Origin: Zeus faber
Taxonomy: Eukaryota; Chordata; Actinopteri; Zeiformes; Zeidae
Direction of reading: 5' to 3'
Assembly (NCBI GenBank): GCA_960531495.1
Contig: OY482864.1
Coordinates: 2,487,773-2,551,772, forward strand
DNA length: 64,000 nt
Shown here: in pieces, positions 22,241 to 33,330 of the stretch
How positions within the stretch are numbered: the stretch's first letter is position 1
How the letters are laid out: every line of letters begins with the position of its first letter
Notes under the pieces: model-generated
Seen by the model: the letters and a program-made list of their open reading frames with translations, nothing else
Databases searched by the model: none
What the model was told of the DNA's origin: nothing
Program-made: the position numbers and the translations under genes

Positions 22241-25200
22241 GGGCACCACTGTCACAAGAATGTTGTTTGTGCAGGCTGGATCAGGTGAACAGAGAATCTC
22301 AGATGTAGAGTCTGGAGTTAGACAAGCAACACTGGACAATTCTTACACCCGCAAAGGGTTGTCAGAACTCTGTCAATCGATTAAACTTCTCACAGCTGGG
22401 TCTGCAGAATGTTGAGCTACTCCCTCCCCCACCAGCAGCAGATGCAAAACCAGACCCTACTACCACAGTAGCCTAATAAGGATAACTTGTCCTCCACAGT
22501 CTTAAATATGTTGAATAAAATTTGAGGTCAACTATTTATTTCATTATGGCACTTTGTTACTTTGTAAAGAAAATACAATAATGTAACAAATACAAATAAA
22601 GGTTAAATAGTGTTAGACCTATGTGTTTAACAGTTAATCAACAAGATCATCAACGAGTCAGTCGGTCAAATAACATTGACATTTTACATAGATAAGACAA
22701 GACATTGTCAACTATGCTGTTGAAGCTCCTTCATCTCCACCAATCTGATCCTTCAATCCGTAAATACAAATATATGTACAAATATAATGTACACATAGGT
22801 TACAGGGCCTCTTGCACTGACCTCGCCGCTTCAGTGAGAACTCAATCCACGGGTCCCCCGGAGCCTCTTCCCGGAGCCGCTGAGAGAAAGGGTGCGGGAA
22901 TTAGCCTGCTGCTATCGTTTCAGGTACCAGATATGCTCAGCCTGGCAGATTGGCTCGCACACGCGAGTCAGAGGGCCAAGCTAACCATGTGACGCAATGA
23001 ACGTGAGTGCCGGCGTGCGCCGGTTGACATGCAGATGCCGGGCGCACCACTGGCCCATCTGCTGTGGAGCAGCTACGTTTTGCATGACCATTATTACCGG
23101 ACACTTAAAAAGGCAAGCTCATAATTCATGGGTTTTTTTTATGTCAATTTTACCTGGCAAAAAAACCGATAATTACCTGAGCCAAACATCAAGAAAATGA
23201 CGTAGTTGCGTAAAGCATAACGCACTTTTCCGACGGTTCCGTACCCGAACACAGAAGTTACATAGTGCTAGAAAAGGCGTTCAGGGGATGGGCGGTAATG
23301 AAAGCGGTGCCATTATCCATTTTACAGGTCAGTGTGCCATCAAAATGATTTTGAATCTTTTTTTTAAGGTAAAAACGTAATATAGTATTGCTTTAAGCTG
23401 TCGTTAAGCTGTTTAAGCATATCAAAGTGCTAATTGTCAGACCTCTTTTACAGGTGACATACTGTAATTTTGTGATGTAATTACCACAAGGTTATGTGAT
23501 GTTTCTATTATTTTGGTTGTGTGTTTGTGTTGTATTTACGATCATCAGTTTTCATGCCTTGTACTGAATACTCGTTGATGTTCATTCCGATTACCCTCAA
23601 CTTTGTGTTTGAAAGCAGGATTTGGTGCACACTAATACATTTAACCAGATTCATCTTTAAGGATTACAGACAGCTTTACACTGCACTTATATTAAGTATG
23701 CGTGTTCTTAATTTATAATTAATCATGCATGCTTTAACCTTATAATGTTTGCCAGTGTGTCTTTATGTGTGTGTTTGTGGCCAAAGCCCTACTTTTCCTA
23801 CGATGTGCAAACAGCCCTCAACCTAACTTTGAACTGTTCTCTTTGCAATTACCGCGGACAAACCCCAGCTTTGGCTGCTTCACCTTGTGCATTACAAATC
23901 TCAGTTAGAAGCTTTTGTCCAAATTGTGCTGCTTTCCCTCTTACATCCTATCCTGCTTACGTCGACTTGAGCCTAGGCTAATACCCCGAAAACCTCACAA
24001 GATCTGATGTCATCAAGATGTAATCGACAAGTGCCCACATAGGAGAAGATGTATGCAGACCATATGTGGATTCAACAGAGCAAAGAATATAAAAAGGCCT
24101 GTGCAGTTAACAAGAATAATCACAGATATCCAATTTGATGATCCCTTGCTGATGACATCGTTCAGTCTAGCCGGGCAACCAGCCCGTTGTGTTTGTATTG
24201 GGTGGAGATGAGTATTGTTCCAGTAGCCAACAGATGACATGAGTAACTTCTTTGATAAACATTTGGAGAACCAATAAAAGCTGTTGACATAGCCCTGGAT
24301 TAGGCAAATTTTGATCTTGATTAGAAACATTGAGGATGGTGGATGAAGATGATCCTTACGCCTTCATTCCTGGTGCTGGAAAGCACTCTGAGCGCATGTT
24401 TATTTCATTTTCGTGTGTGTATATATAACACACAGCAAATCCTGCTGTAGAGCCAGTGCAATGCTTTTATCCATGTTAAACGCTAAACAGACAACGTGTG
24501 GATCTCAGTTTTTCAGCTTGTGGAACCACCTCACGTTTCAAAGTTTTATTTGTGAAATGTGTAACATTACAGCAAGTGTCTAGTTAGTGCTGAAATGCTT
24601 ACTCTTCGTGACAATTAAACAGTGCAGGCAAATCGTTAAATAATGATGGGTAAACCAGTTACAGCGACTACAACCCAGTGAAAGTGACTCAACGACGTAC
24701 ACCTTACATAAATAAATACATACATTTCACCAGGGGGTGGGGCTATGGCACGTGGGGACCTACGCAACGTCCCACACCTCCGATTTTGTGACTTGGCACG
24801 AGGGGTGCGAGGACCGTTTCTCCTCATTTAATTTCATTTCAAAATGCAGTAGTTCGAGTCAAGACTCGCAGAGCTGTTTCAGGCATACAGGAATATTTAT
24901 GACCCATCTTTGCGTGAGTTAAATATTTTAACTTTTTGCCATCCTCCGCAACGGAGTGAGCGGGATCAAGATGCAGATAATTCCGGTGCAGATATGGACA
25001 ACGAGACACGAATAAAATTACTGTACATTACGAAAATTCATCCATCAAAACAGTTATATCATTGGCATACAAACAGGAAACTCTGTTCACAAAATCAGTT
25101 TACATGCACACAATATTTTGTAATATTTACGGAACACAATGTCATCCCGACCGGAGGTGTTCAATCTTATATCTAAATTTTCAGCCATCTCAGACCATTC

Positions 25201-25267
25201 AATAAACTGCGCTAAAACCATGGTATAACCACTTATTGGGAAAGACTGGAATGCTGTTACCCAGAAA
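22241..25267. other. Unclassified stretch, no gene seen
   Basis: AT-rich, with a moderately GC-rich patch at 22800-23060 and several short open frames without recognisable motifs. No element ends were recognised. Confidence 0.45.
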
Positions 25268-25508
25268 CTTATTTATTTATTATATTTTTTTTTTAACCTG
25301 TGCTGTCAGCATGCTGGGCATGCTGACCAGAGTATTTGTATGCCATTGCATCCATGACATAGTTAGTCTACAAGTGGGGTTCAAGTTCTCAACCTGCAAT
25401 GCAACTCTTTATTAATTCTTAAATCATTATGAACTGCTGCAATAACTATGTCCTGTGGAGGACCTGTAGAATGACAAGAGCACAGTTTTTGGTTATAGAG
25501 AACCACCA
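25268..25508 (-). repeat. L1 3'UTR end plus A-rich tail, inverted relative to the L1 body
   Basis: On the minus strand this runs from GGTGGTTCTCTATAACC to CAGCATGCTGACAGCACAGG, then GTT and an A-rich tail (T-rich on the plus strand at 25268-25294). It matches 46918-47154 nearly throughout. Confidence 0.85.
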
Positions 25509-25509
25509 T

Positions 25510-27010
25510 GGCAGTGCCCATGCACAATGGGCAACATTAGATACCTTACCCGTATTGATATCTCCACCAATCTGTCATATTTGTTTGCCCTTAAACTTAC
25601 TCCATTGCTCAAATCCATTGAAAAAGACCTCACTCAATGGAACAACCTACCCATCTCACTAATTGGTAGGATAGCAGCAGTGAAAATGAATATACTACCA
25701 AAAAGAAACTATATATTTTCAATTACCCCATTCCAACCAACAGTAAATTGGTGTAATACTCTAGACTCAACGATCAATAAATTCTATTGTAAACACAAGA
25801 AACCAAAAATAGACTTGCAACACTACAGAAAACAAAAACAAGGCCTAGCAGCCCCAAACTTCTGATACTCCTATTTAGTGAACCATTTTCAATTTATAAT
25901 CAAATGGTAAAAACCAGAGCACCAATTGGGCCATGGATGGCAAGATATTGAACATACAGAATGTCAGGATTTATCAATATCTTATCTCCAATTCCCTCCA
26001 GAATCTATAAAGAAACATAATTGCTTTCTAAACCTATTCATCGCAACGACTCTGCCAGCCTGGTGGAAATTCAACAAACTCAATGGTTACACTCTATCAC
26101 AAATGTATCGCAAATTCATTTCAATCTAGCACAACCCGGATTTTCTGGTTCAAGAAGGACTAATAATCTTAAGGTCTTGGAAAAGACAAGGAATAACTCA
26201 TCTGGAACACATATTTGAAGGCAAGTCACTTATATCTTTCCAAACCTTAATGCAAAGGTATAATAACAGTACTCAAAGTTTCCTGCAATTCCTTCAACTG
26301 CAGCAGTCTCTAAAAGTTAAAATTAAATTGACGAACAGCATCCTATAACCACCTCCGATGATTGCACATCTTACTGTTCATCATACTCTAAGTAATTTAA
26401 AAAAAAACCTTTTCCAGAATATACAAACTTCATTAAAAACATGTCACTTTGTCTTTACCTACCATGGAATGGAAAAGAGACCCTGCTGTTTCCACCAATA
26501 TCATCCCGTGGAAGCTTATTCGCAACAACACATTTTCTATGACCCGCAATTCCAAAATGCAACTCATCCAATATAAGATTTTTCACAGTGCACATATCAC
26601 CCAACCCAAAATGTTCAAAATGGGTTTCCTGGATGAAAACATTTATTGTCATTCTTTCCTCAATACCAGAGATAACTACTTTCACACCATCTGGCTCTGC
26701 CCACCTATCCAAACATTCTGGACCAACTTCACCAAGAAGCAAATAACCCTTCTGGGTCACAGCATTCCCGTTTCCCCGTCCATATATCTTCTAGACATAT
26801 AGATGGAAAAGAAAATACATTTAAAAAAATTACTTAATTACTGGAAAAACGGAGATAATCTCACCACATCCCATTGGTAACATTTATTAATAGAAAACAT
26901 CTCAATGGAAAAACTCATGGCAATATCCAAAAACAAGGTTGATTAATTTAATGAAATATGGACTACTTTTATCACTGACATAACTCCATCTATTGATACT
27001 TGAGTCTTCC
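25510..27010 (+). pseudogene. L1 ORF2 C-terminal region (broken)
   Basis: C-terminal part of an L1/Tx1-type ORF2, downstream of the RT palm. It reads NIRYLTRIDISTNLSYLF, LKLTPLLKSIEKDLTQWNNL and PISLIGRIAAVKMNILPKRN, then CKHKKPKIDLQHYRKQKQGL and APNF, where a stop interrupts. More fragments follow in other frames, such as TTLPAWWKFNKLNGYTLSQM, FHSAHITQPKMFKMGF and HTIWLCPPIQTFW (the Trp/His/Cys-rich end). The LSLIGRI..IKMN type of block is diagnostic of fish L1-like elements. Multiple stops and frameshifts make it non-functional. Its 5' edge is the inversion junction. Confidence 0.82.
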
Positions 27011-28321
27011 CAAGTCAGGGAAATGTCATTGTGTTTCGGGAATGTGGGGGTCCTTCTGGTCTCACTTGGGCTCTGTGGTTGGGTAGGTGCTGGGTGGGTG
27101 TGTGTGTGTGTGTGTCGGGGGGGGGGGGCCTTCATGTTTCCTGGTTAGACGTTCCTTCTGGTCCTGTGACCCAGGCGGGGACCTGAGCCTGGCCGGGTGT
27201 GCTTGGTGCGGGCTCCCTATATGGTCTCCTTTGGTGGAAGTCGGTCTCCTGTTGTAGCACCTGGCTGACCGGGTACCTGTTTTACTGGCACTCTCGGCAT
27301 GGGGGGGTGCAGGGTACGCTGCTCTGTGCCTGTGGCTGGTTTTATGGGTCAGGTACCTCTGGGTACGGGTGGTGGGGGATGCGCTGGGGCATGGTCGGGT
27401 CCGCGTGGCCGCTACTCTTCTACTGCACCCCTGCATTGATCTGGTTGTGCTTCGTCTATCTCTCCCAGTGCTAGAACTCTAACTCAATACGTACATCACA
27501 CAATAGGCTTTGGGTTTGCTGGATTGGCGGGGTGCAAGCTATGTGGGGAGGGATGTGGCAGGCAGCTGCGATCTGGCCCGTCATGCTCCTGCCCCGATGT
27601 GCTTCTTGTCCTGAAATTTTAATACCACTCATATTAGCTTAGAACACATACACTTGCACATAAATCTTACTCTGCAGAACACTCTACCACACCAGGGTCT
27701 GCAGGGTAGGAGGGGTGTGAGTGATTGGGGTTCCCCTGCCAGCTGGGTTCGGGTCCTGGCGGCTTGCGCCTGTTGCCGGGTGGTTTCTGGCCCGCTGCGA
27801 CTCAGCAGGGTTGCGGGGAGTGCCACTGGGTGCCATCTGGGGAGGCTGCTTGCCATCGTGGTTGTGTGTTGGGGTGCGGGAGGCGACAGTTTGTCTTTGC
27901 TCCCCCTGTGTTGCTTCTCAGCGGGTGTGGAGGGCACACATATCTGGCTGTCTGCAAGCGTCAGTGTGGGAGGCGTGACATCCAGGTGTCCTGCGCTGAG
28001 CACACTCGGCTACGTGGATGGACGCTCAGGACTTGCTAGTTGTGGTAGGGTGGGCCTCCCCTTTGCATGGACCGTTGGTGGGCGTGGGGGCCCCGCCGGC
28101 TCGCCAGCCGTGGGGGCGGTTCGGGTGGGATGTAGGTCTTGACCTGGCTCCGGGCCTCTCCATGACTGGTGTTGGTGTTGCTCCGCAGGCTTCTGGCTTC
28201 TCTGGGGGCTGGGGGGTCTTCTGTGGTTGCAGGACAGGGTGCTTGGGGCTTTCCGGCGGCTGTGGAGTGTCTATATGGCTGCGGAACTCAGGGGTCGCTT
28301 CAGCCAACTGTTGCCCATTAT

Positions 28322-28328
28322 ACACACA

Positions 28329-28363
<35 letters not shown>
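28322..28363 (+). repeat. (CA)n tract inside the L1 3'UTR
   Basis: About 42 bp. It occupies the same 3'UTR position as the longer CA tract at 46490-46621, so it is part of the element and not an independent microsatellite. Confidence 0.9.
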
Positions 28364-28364
<1 letters not shown>

Positions 28365-28566
28365 ACCTGTGCCTATGATGAGGCGGACTCATCATAGGCA
28401 CACACACACCACCAGCACAACGCCACCCTGAACACCCCCCTGAGCACCCTCCTGGTTACATCCCTCTCCTTTCCTCCCTCATTTACCGCCATAACTATGA
28501 CAGGAAGAGGTCACGTGCTGAATTGCTGTTTCAGTTTTCCTGGACTCAATTAACTCTGTTTTATTT

Positions 28567-28613
28567 ACCATAGAAACGTCAGATGACATGTTGTCATCTG
28601 ACGTTTCTATGGT
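28567..28613 (+). repeat. Perfect 22-bp hairpin in the L1 3'UTR
   Basis: Arms at 28567-28588 and 28592-28613 are exact reverse complements, with a 3-base spacer. The sister L1 (46750-46810) lacks the left arm. Confidence 0.95.
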
Positions 28614-28757
28614 TACGTTTTTCCATGTATGTTTATTTGTCTCACCCGTCTTGATTCTCCCCCTCTTGGAGTAGTGATTAGTTGTTTATAAACCAAAACA
28701 TGTTAAGATTGTTCTATAAGAGGAGGATTGGTGGCAGTTCTGTGTTACAAAACAATT

Positions 28758-30335
28758 ATTATTTAGTTCAATATATTTTATTGGAGTCATCACCATAGAA
28801 ACATATTGCTTGTTTGCTTTTGCTGTCGTACATCTCCATGACTCCGGGATTTTTTTCCTCCGTCCATGCCATTCAGAAAGCGCCGTTATCACGTTCCCAT
28901 TTACCATGTTCCATTTGATCACAGCATTAGTTGTTAAGCAACAATAAAGATATAGTTTCCTCCTCTAAATCAAGAAGCTCCTCTTCTACGCACAGCCATG
29001 TTTGTTATTTGTTTTTCTTCCGGAAGCCTCCATATACTTCTACTACTACTACTTCCTGATCCACTGGGCATTTTTTTCTCGACAGCCCCCTACTACTACT
29101 TCCTGGCTGGGAATTTTTTTCTCAAAAAAAACCCTGTGCCTCACAAAGACTCCCATTTATACAAATACCGCAGATTGTTCTGTTGTATAAGACAAAATCT
29201 TCATAGATTAAATCCTTATTAGGAATTCATGGATGGTCGATTAATCCCTAGATATTAAGGGATGAATCAACGATTAATCCCCATAGATTTAAGCCGTAAT
29301 ACATACTCACACATAGTACATACATACACATTACATGACGTCAAAGCTATTCAGACGTGTTTACTTGCTGTTCTTCCATGTAGCTTATCATATTGTTTTT
29401 GTTATGGGAAAACATTTGGTACTTAACTTTTGCCACATAAGCATTACACAACAGTTGACATGACCTCTGAACACCTGTCTTTAAAATACATTCCAAAATA
29501 ATAAAAGGAAAAAGGCCCAAAGCAAAATTTTGGAAATGTAACTCCTCCTTTCGCAACTTTAACAGCAAATCCTACCTGTAACGAGTTAAGACTCTTTTTA
29601 TTCTTTCTCTCGGAATTTTCCCCCATCCTATCTTGCAGAACACTTAGAGTTTGGAAACATTTTTTGGTCTCTTTATATGTATGGCATGCTTGAGTCTAGG
29701 GACTGTTATGCCATACATGGTATGCCGTTCCAAAACTTTTGCCCATCTTTCTGGGAGGCAGTTCAGGTAGCCCTCTGAATGATGTCTAGTGCTCACTGGG
29801 GTATAAGCCAGTAGATATGACTTTCTCCTTTTAGGGCTTAAATCTTGGGTTAGGGTTAGATGAAAAGCTCCAGCAGCGTTGTCAGTTTCTCAAAGGCAAA
29901 CTTTCCAGCAAGGTTTCACTATGAACAGGGACCCATTGATGGTAAAACAAATCGCGGGAACTGATAATGCATTCTGTGGAGGCTGTGGAGCAGCTAGACA
30001 GATAGATACCTAATTTTTGCTGAAGAAAAATGCTGTGTAACAATAGCTAATAATTATACAGTAAGAAGAGAAAAAATTGAAAGAAATTGGTAATATGGAA
30101 CCAAAAAAACAAAAGACTGCCAGTTTGCATACACAAAGCACATGTACATCCTTTACACACTAATACTACATATTCTTTAATTTAGTGGGGATGGTGTGGT
30201 TTAGCAGCCACACCTGACCAGGATCTAGATAATTGGGGACCCAGGAGTGGCTGTGTACCTGTTGCTTGTTGGTTGGTCTAACGAGCAACAGGTAAAACCC
30301 CCATCTCCACACACACTCAGGAGAGGAGCCCTTAG
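28758..30335. other. Unclassified stretch with a small tandem duplication
   Basis: AT-rich. At 29040-29123 a unit containing CTACTACTACTTCCTG and a TTTTTTTCTC end occurs twice, about 48 bp apart. There is no gene evidence. Confidence 0.5.
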
Positions 30336-30562
30336 CCGTTTCTCAATACCAAGTACGCAAAGTCCGGACTTGCGGACTTGGTAGTTCAGACTTGGCAAGT
30401 TCGACTCGGGAGTAGAGACTCCCAGGGACGGGAGGACGCAGGACTGGACTGGACTGGGCTTGATGCGTACTTTGAATTGGAACAGTACTTGGGCTGCAAC
30501 TGATGATGTTTCACAAGTCCACAAGAACACAAGTACAGACAAGAACGCAGATTGAGAAAGGG
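30336..30562. mobile_element. Candidate MITE with 12-bp inverted ends
   Basis: A 227-bp segment bounded by CCGTTTCTCAAT (30336-30347) and ATTGAGAAAGGG (30551-30562), which are reverse complements at 11 of 12 positions. The interior is rich in subterminal AAGT/ACTT motifs (AAGTACGCAAAGTCCGG, GGACTTGCGGACTTGG), typical of hAT- or Harbinger-type MITEs. The target-site duplication is unclear, so the superfamily is left open. Confidence 0.55.
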
Positions 30563-31665
30563 CCCTTGTCATGACACATCTCTATCTGCTCCTGGGCTAA
30601 TTCCAACTAGCCCCCTCTCGACAATAAACCTTTGTCAACAACCCCGTCGTCTGTGTCTCTGTGACGGAGGTCCCGGAACATGTCACTTGCGTGGCGTCTG
30701 GTAGGCGAAACTGCCACACTTATTTTCTGCTGTTTTGACCAAACGTAAATACATTCCCCAAAATACAGCTTTAACATCTTTTGGCTACTCATAAGAACAT
30801 TTTCTTTTCACATGCTTTTGCCCGAATACAATCATCACTATGTCACGGATACAATGTATAAAAATACGCGCTGCTGTTTCCTGCTACAGCTGCATTGCAA
30901 GTGAACTTGCGGAGAGCGCCGACGCAGCATTTACCCTAGTGTTGTAAAATGCCTGCACAAAATTGCGTTGGCTGCAGCAGTCCCAGTAAAAACACGCAGG
31001 GGAGGTGAGATGATGTGCCAAGCAGTTACTGCACGTCATGTGTATGGGTAGTTGTTGATATGCGCAAACGTTGATATGCACACCAAGAAGTTGGATGAGG
31101 ATGTGTTTTCTTGTAACATAGCCTAGATAGGTCACAACAGCACATAACAGTCTTTGGTCTTTATGTGAGCAGCATATGCACTTTCAGTACATGCATTAGG
31201 GTGATTTCAAGGGGTGCTCCATCGATACTTTTCACTAGTCATTGGTCACTGGCTTCAAGCAAAATCACTCTGCTTCTGTTGGGTTTATGAGAATCGGGAA
31301 TGGAGAATCAATACTGACGGTCGGCACATGCATACATTGGTACAGTATACCATTCGACGATGACTATTTGATACATTTAAAAAATATAAAACAAAGTCAT
31401 TTACACTCAAAAAACAACAACAAAAAAGGGATTGCTCTGTGGCCAAATGAGGTGAGTGTGGCAGAAAAGCAAGAAGAAACATAGGCTAGCTTATGGCTTG
31501 GCACTCTCCATTTTCATTGTCTTTGGGTTGGCAGAGGACGAGCTCTGTTTTTAAAGTGCAGCAGGACTCGTAAAGGCAACAGAGGAGCTAAGCACCACTG
31601 GCTATTTTTCCTCCCCGCACAGTACGCAGTAGCCTGACATTTTACAAATCCACCTCATCTAAAAC
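30563..31665. other. Unclassified stretch, no gene seen
   Basis: No recognised element or coding motif. Confidence 0.45.
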
Positions 31666-31709
31666 GTGTGTGCGTCTGTGTGTGTGTGTGTGTGTGTGTG
31701 TCTGTGTGC
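31666..31709 (+). repeat. (GT)n tract
   Basis: Interrupted GT repeat, facing the (CA)n tract 88 bp downstream. Confidence 0.9.
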
Positions 31710-31794
31710 CTCTGTGGAGAGATGAAAGTAACCAGCCACTAAATATTGACGAGCAACAGCCAACAGTTACAAAATATAATCGCCTCGATGGGCG

Positions 31795-31906
<112 letters not shown>

Positions 31907-32173
31907 AGCCAGCACAGACTCTGTGGGTCACCTTGGATCAGTTAGTGCTCACTACGACCAAGGCCCCTCTGCTGTTGTTTAGCCCTATGCCAGCTGGCCC
32001 CAAACCAGCTCACAGGGCTGGAATCTGCCCTCCTCCGAGACAGCAAGTTAGAGAAGGGGAGAGAGAGATGGATAGATGGAGAGAGAGAATGGATGTGAAA
32101 GAGAGATGTATGCCTTGTCCATTTTTGCCAATATAATAAATACGGCCTTTCAGCTGCTGGAAAACACTTTTTG

Positions 32174-32215
32174 AAAAGTCGCCTTGGATAAAAGCATTCG
32201 GTAAATGATTACAAT
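32174..32215 (+). repeat. Solitary SINE/LINE tail fragment
   Basis: AAAAGTCGCCTTGGATAAAA, then GCATTCGGTAAATGATTACA. It matches the 3' tail of the SINEs at 40623-40820 and 41908-42106 (plus-strand orientation here). No head is attached. Confidence 0.65.
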
Positions 32216-32255
32216 TAAGGGATTAAAATGTTTAAACCTTCAAAATGTTAAAATC

Positions 32256-32312
32256 TCTGTTTCAAAAACGGGAAACTCACAATACAGTCAGTCTTTATAT
32301 GCTATACTGCTT
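32256..32312 (+). repeat. Dispersed repeat fragment, pair of 44604-44640
   Basis: TTTCAAAAACGGGAAA followed by AGTCTTTATATGCTATACTG. The partner has TTTCAAAAACAGTAAAGTCT and TTTATATGCTGTACT. The family is unknown. Confidence 0.4.
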
Positions 32313-32479
32313 CCTACTGCCAACCTATCGTTTCCAGCGTCACACTTTGGATGCACTGCCCCAATCGCAAAAAGTAGTTTTAGATCAAAGAGTGATATTA
32401 GTGTCATTCAATACAGGTAAGAAAATCCAACCCACTAAGCCACATGTGAAGAGGACGTGAGTGTCACGTTTTTTGAAAA

Positions 32480-33330
32480 GGAGATTAAACTTTTGTTCAG
32501 GCTTAGATGTTTGCCCCATTGGACGGCACATCATGAAACTCCTGGAGAAAGTGATATTGGCCCATCTCACACCTCAGATGAGCACCTCTCTGGACCCACT
32601 GCAGTTTGCCTACCGCCCCAAGGTTGGAGTTGAAGACACCATCATCTCCCTGCTTTAACAAGCCCACTCTCACCTGAACAAAGGAGGCAACACTACTAGG
32701 ATCTTATTTTTTGATTTCTCCAGTGTACTACCAAAACGATCCTGCCTGCACTGCAGCGAGAGAAACTCCAAGAGATGAGGGTGGACGCCTCCACAATCTC
32801 CTGGATTATTGACTACTTGACAGACAGACCACAGTTTGTGCGGCTGAGAGAATGAGTGTCTGAATGAGTGTCTGGCTCCTTCAGCCCCGCCACAATAGCC
32901 ACCTACGATTACTTACATTATTCGATTATTACAATGCACAAGGCACATTTTTACTTCACATTTAATTTTTCACTTTTGAACTTTACCTATCACTAATTTC
33001 ACTTATATTTTATTCTGTTTATTTATATTATAATTATTGAATTTTCTTTTATTTTATTTTATGTACAAAGTAGTTATTTTATATGTATATGGATATACAC
33101 ATGTGTATATGTGTGTGTATCTGTATATATGTATATATGCGTGTATGTGTATGTCAATATACAGTATATATATATAGTAATTTATTCAAAATCAACATGT
33201 GTTTTTGTAAATTTTGTGGGTTTTGTCATGTATGTCATTGCTGCTTCAACACTGGAATTTCCCTTTGGGGATTAATAAAGTACCTTTATCTTAGCTTATC
33301 TTATCTTATCTCATCTTATATTTATTTAAG
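32480..33330 (+). mobile_element. L2-like LINE fragment with internal deletion and (TTATC)n tail
   Basis: The coding part (32500-32880) encodes HIMKLLEKVILAHLTPQMST, DPLQFAYRPKVGVEDTI and a broken FFDFSS block, then a frameshifted TGRPQ-like region. Shortly after, it jumps to an AT-rich 3'UTR that ends AATTTCCCTTTGGGG, then ATTAATAAAG and TTATC repeats (33283-33320). The rest of the RT, including FADD, is absent. A 12-bp tandem duplication (GAATGAGTGTCT twice, near 32851-32874) marks the break region. Confidence 0.8.
32500..32880 (+). pseudogene. LINE reverse transcriptase N-terminal remnant
   Basis: The first RT blocks of a CR1/L2-type LINE: MKLLEKVILAHLTPQMSTSL, PLQFAYRPKVGVEDTIISLL, then a stop (TAA at 32656-32658) where related copies read on. 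After it comes HSHLNKGGNTTRILFFDFSS, which carries the first catalytic Asp, and then a frame shift where SAFNTI is expected. The following sequence matches the STISWIIDYLTDRPQFVRL-type block out of frame. The catalytic FADD and everything after it are missing. It is related to the copies at 9003-10640 and 20290-22240. Confidence 0.78.

Larger units (their letters stand above)
25268..28757. mobile_element. L1-type LINE with twin-priming-like inversion
   Basis: Two segments of one L1 lie head to head. 25268-25508 is the 3' end of the L1 3'UTR with its A-rich tail, on the minus strand. It is the reverse complement, at high identity, of 46918-47154. 25510-28757 is the ORF2 C-terminus plus the rest of the 3'UTR, on the plus strand. 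The plus segment stops at about 28741-28757, in GGTGGCAGTTCT, which corresponds to the same L1 position where the inverted segment starts (GGTGGTTCTC). Together they make one L1 with its upstream part inverted relative to its tail. No clear target-site duplication was found. Confidence 0.8.
27011..28757 (+). repeat. L1 G-rich 3'UTR
   Basis: GC-rich, strongly G-skewed sequence homologous to 45452-46920, with matching landmarks (CACACAATAGGCTTTGGG; TCTGGCCCGTCATGCTCCTG; a CA array; TTGTCTCACCC...GATTCTCCCCCTC). The many long open frames on both strands here are composition artefacts, not genes. Confidence 0.8.

Noticed and set aside
22800..23060. Possible host exon in the GC-richer patch
   Set aside because: An open frame is present, but there is no recognised domain, splice context or start context.
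27060..28440. Several overlapping long open frames on both strands at 27060-28440 and 45390-46840
   Set aside because: They lie in the G-rich L1 3'UTR, and composition plus the CA tract keep all frames open. No domain was recognised, and homologous positions in the two copies do not preserve the frames.
28741..28775. Target-site duplication for the twin-primed L1 (TGTTAC near 25252 and 28742)
   Set aside because: The right-hand bases fall within L1-homologous sequence, and the match does not extend, so it is not reported as a duplication.
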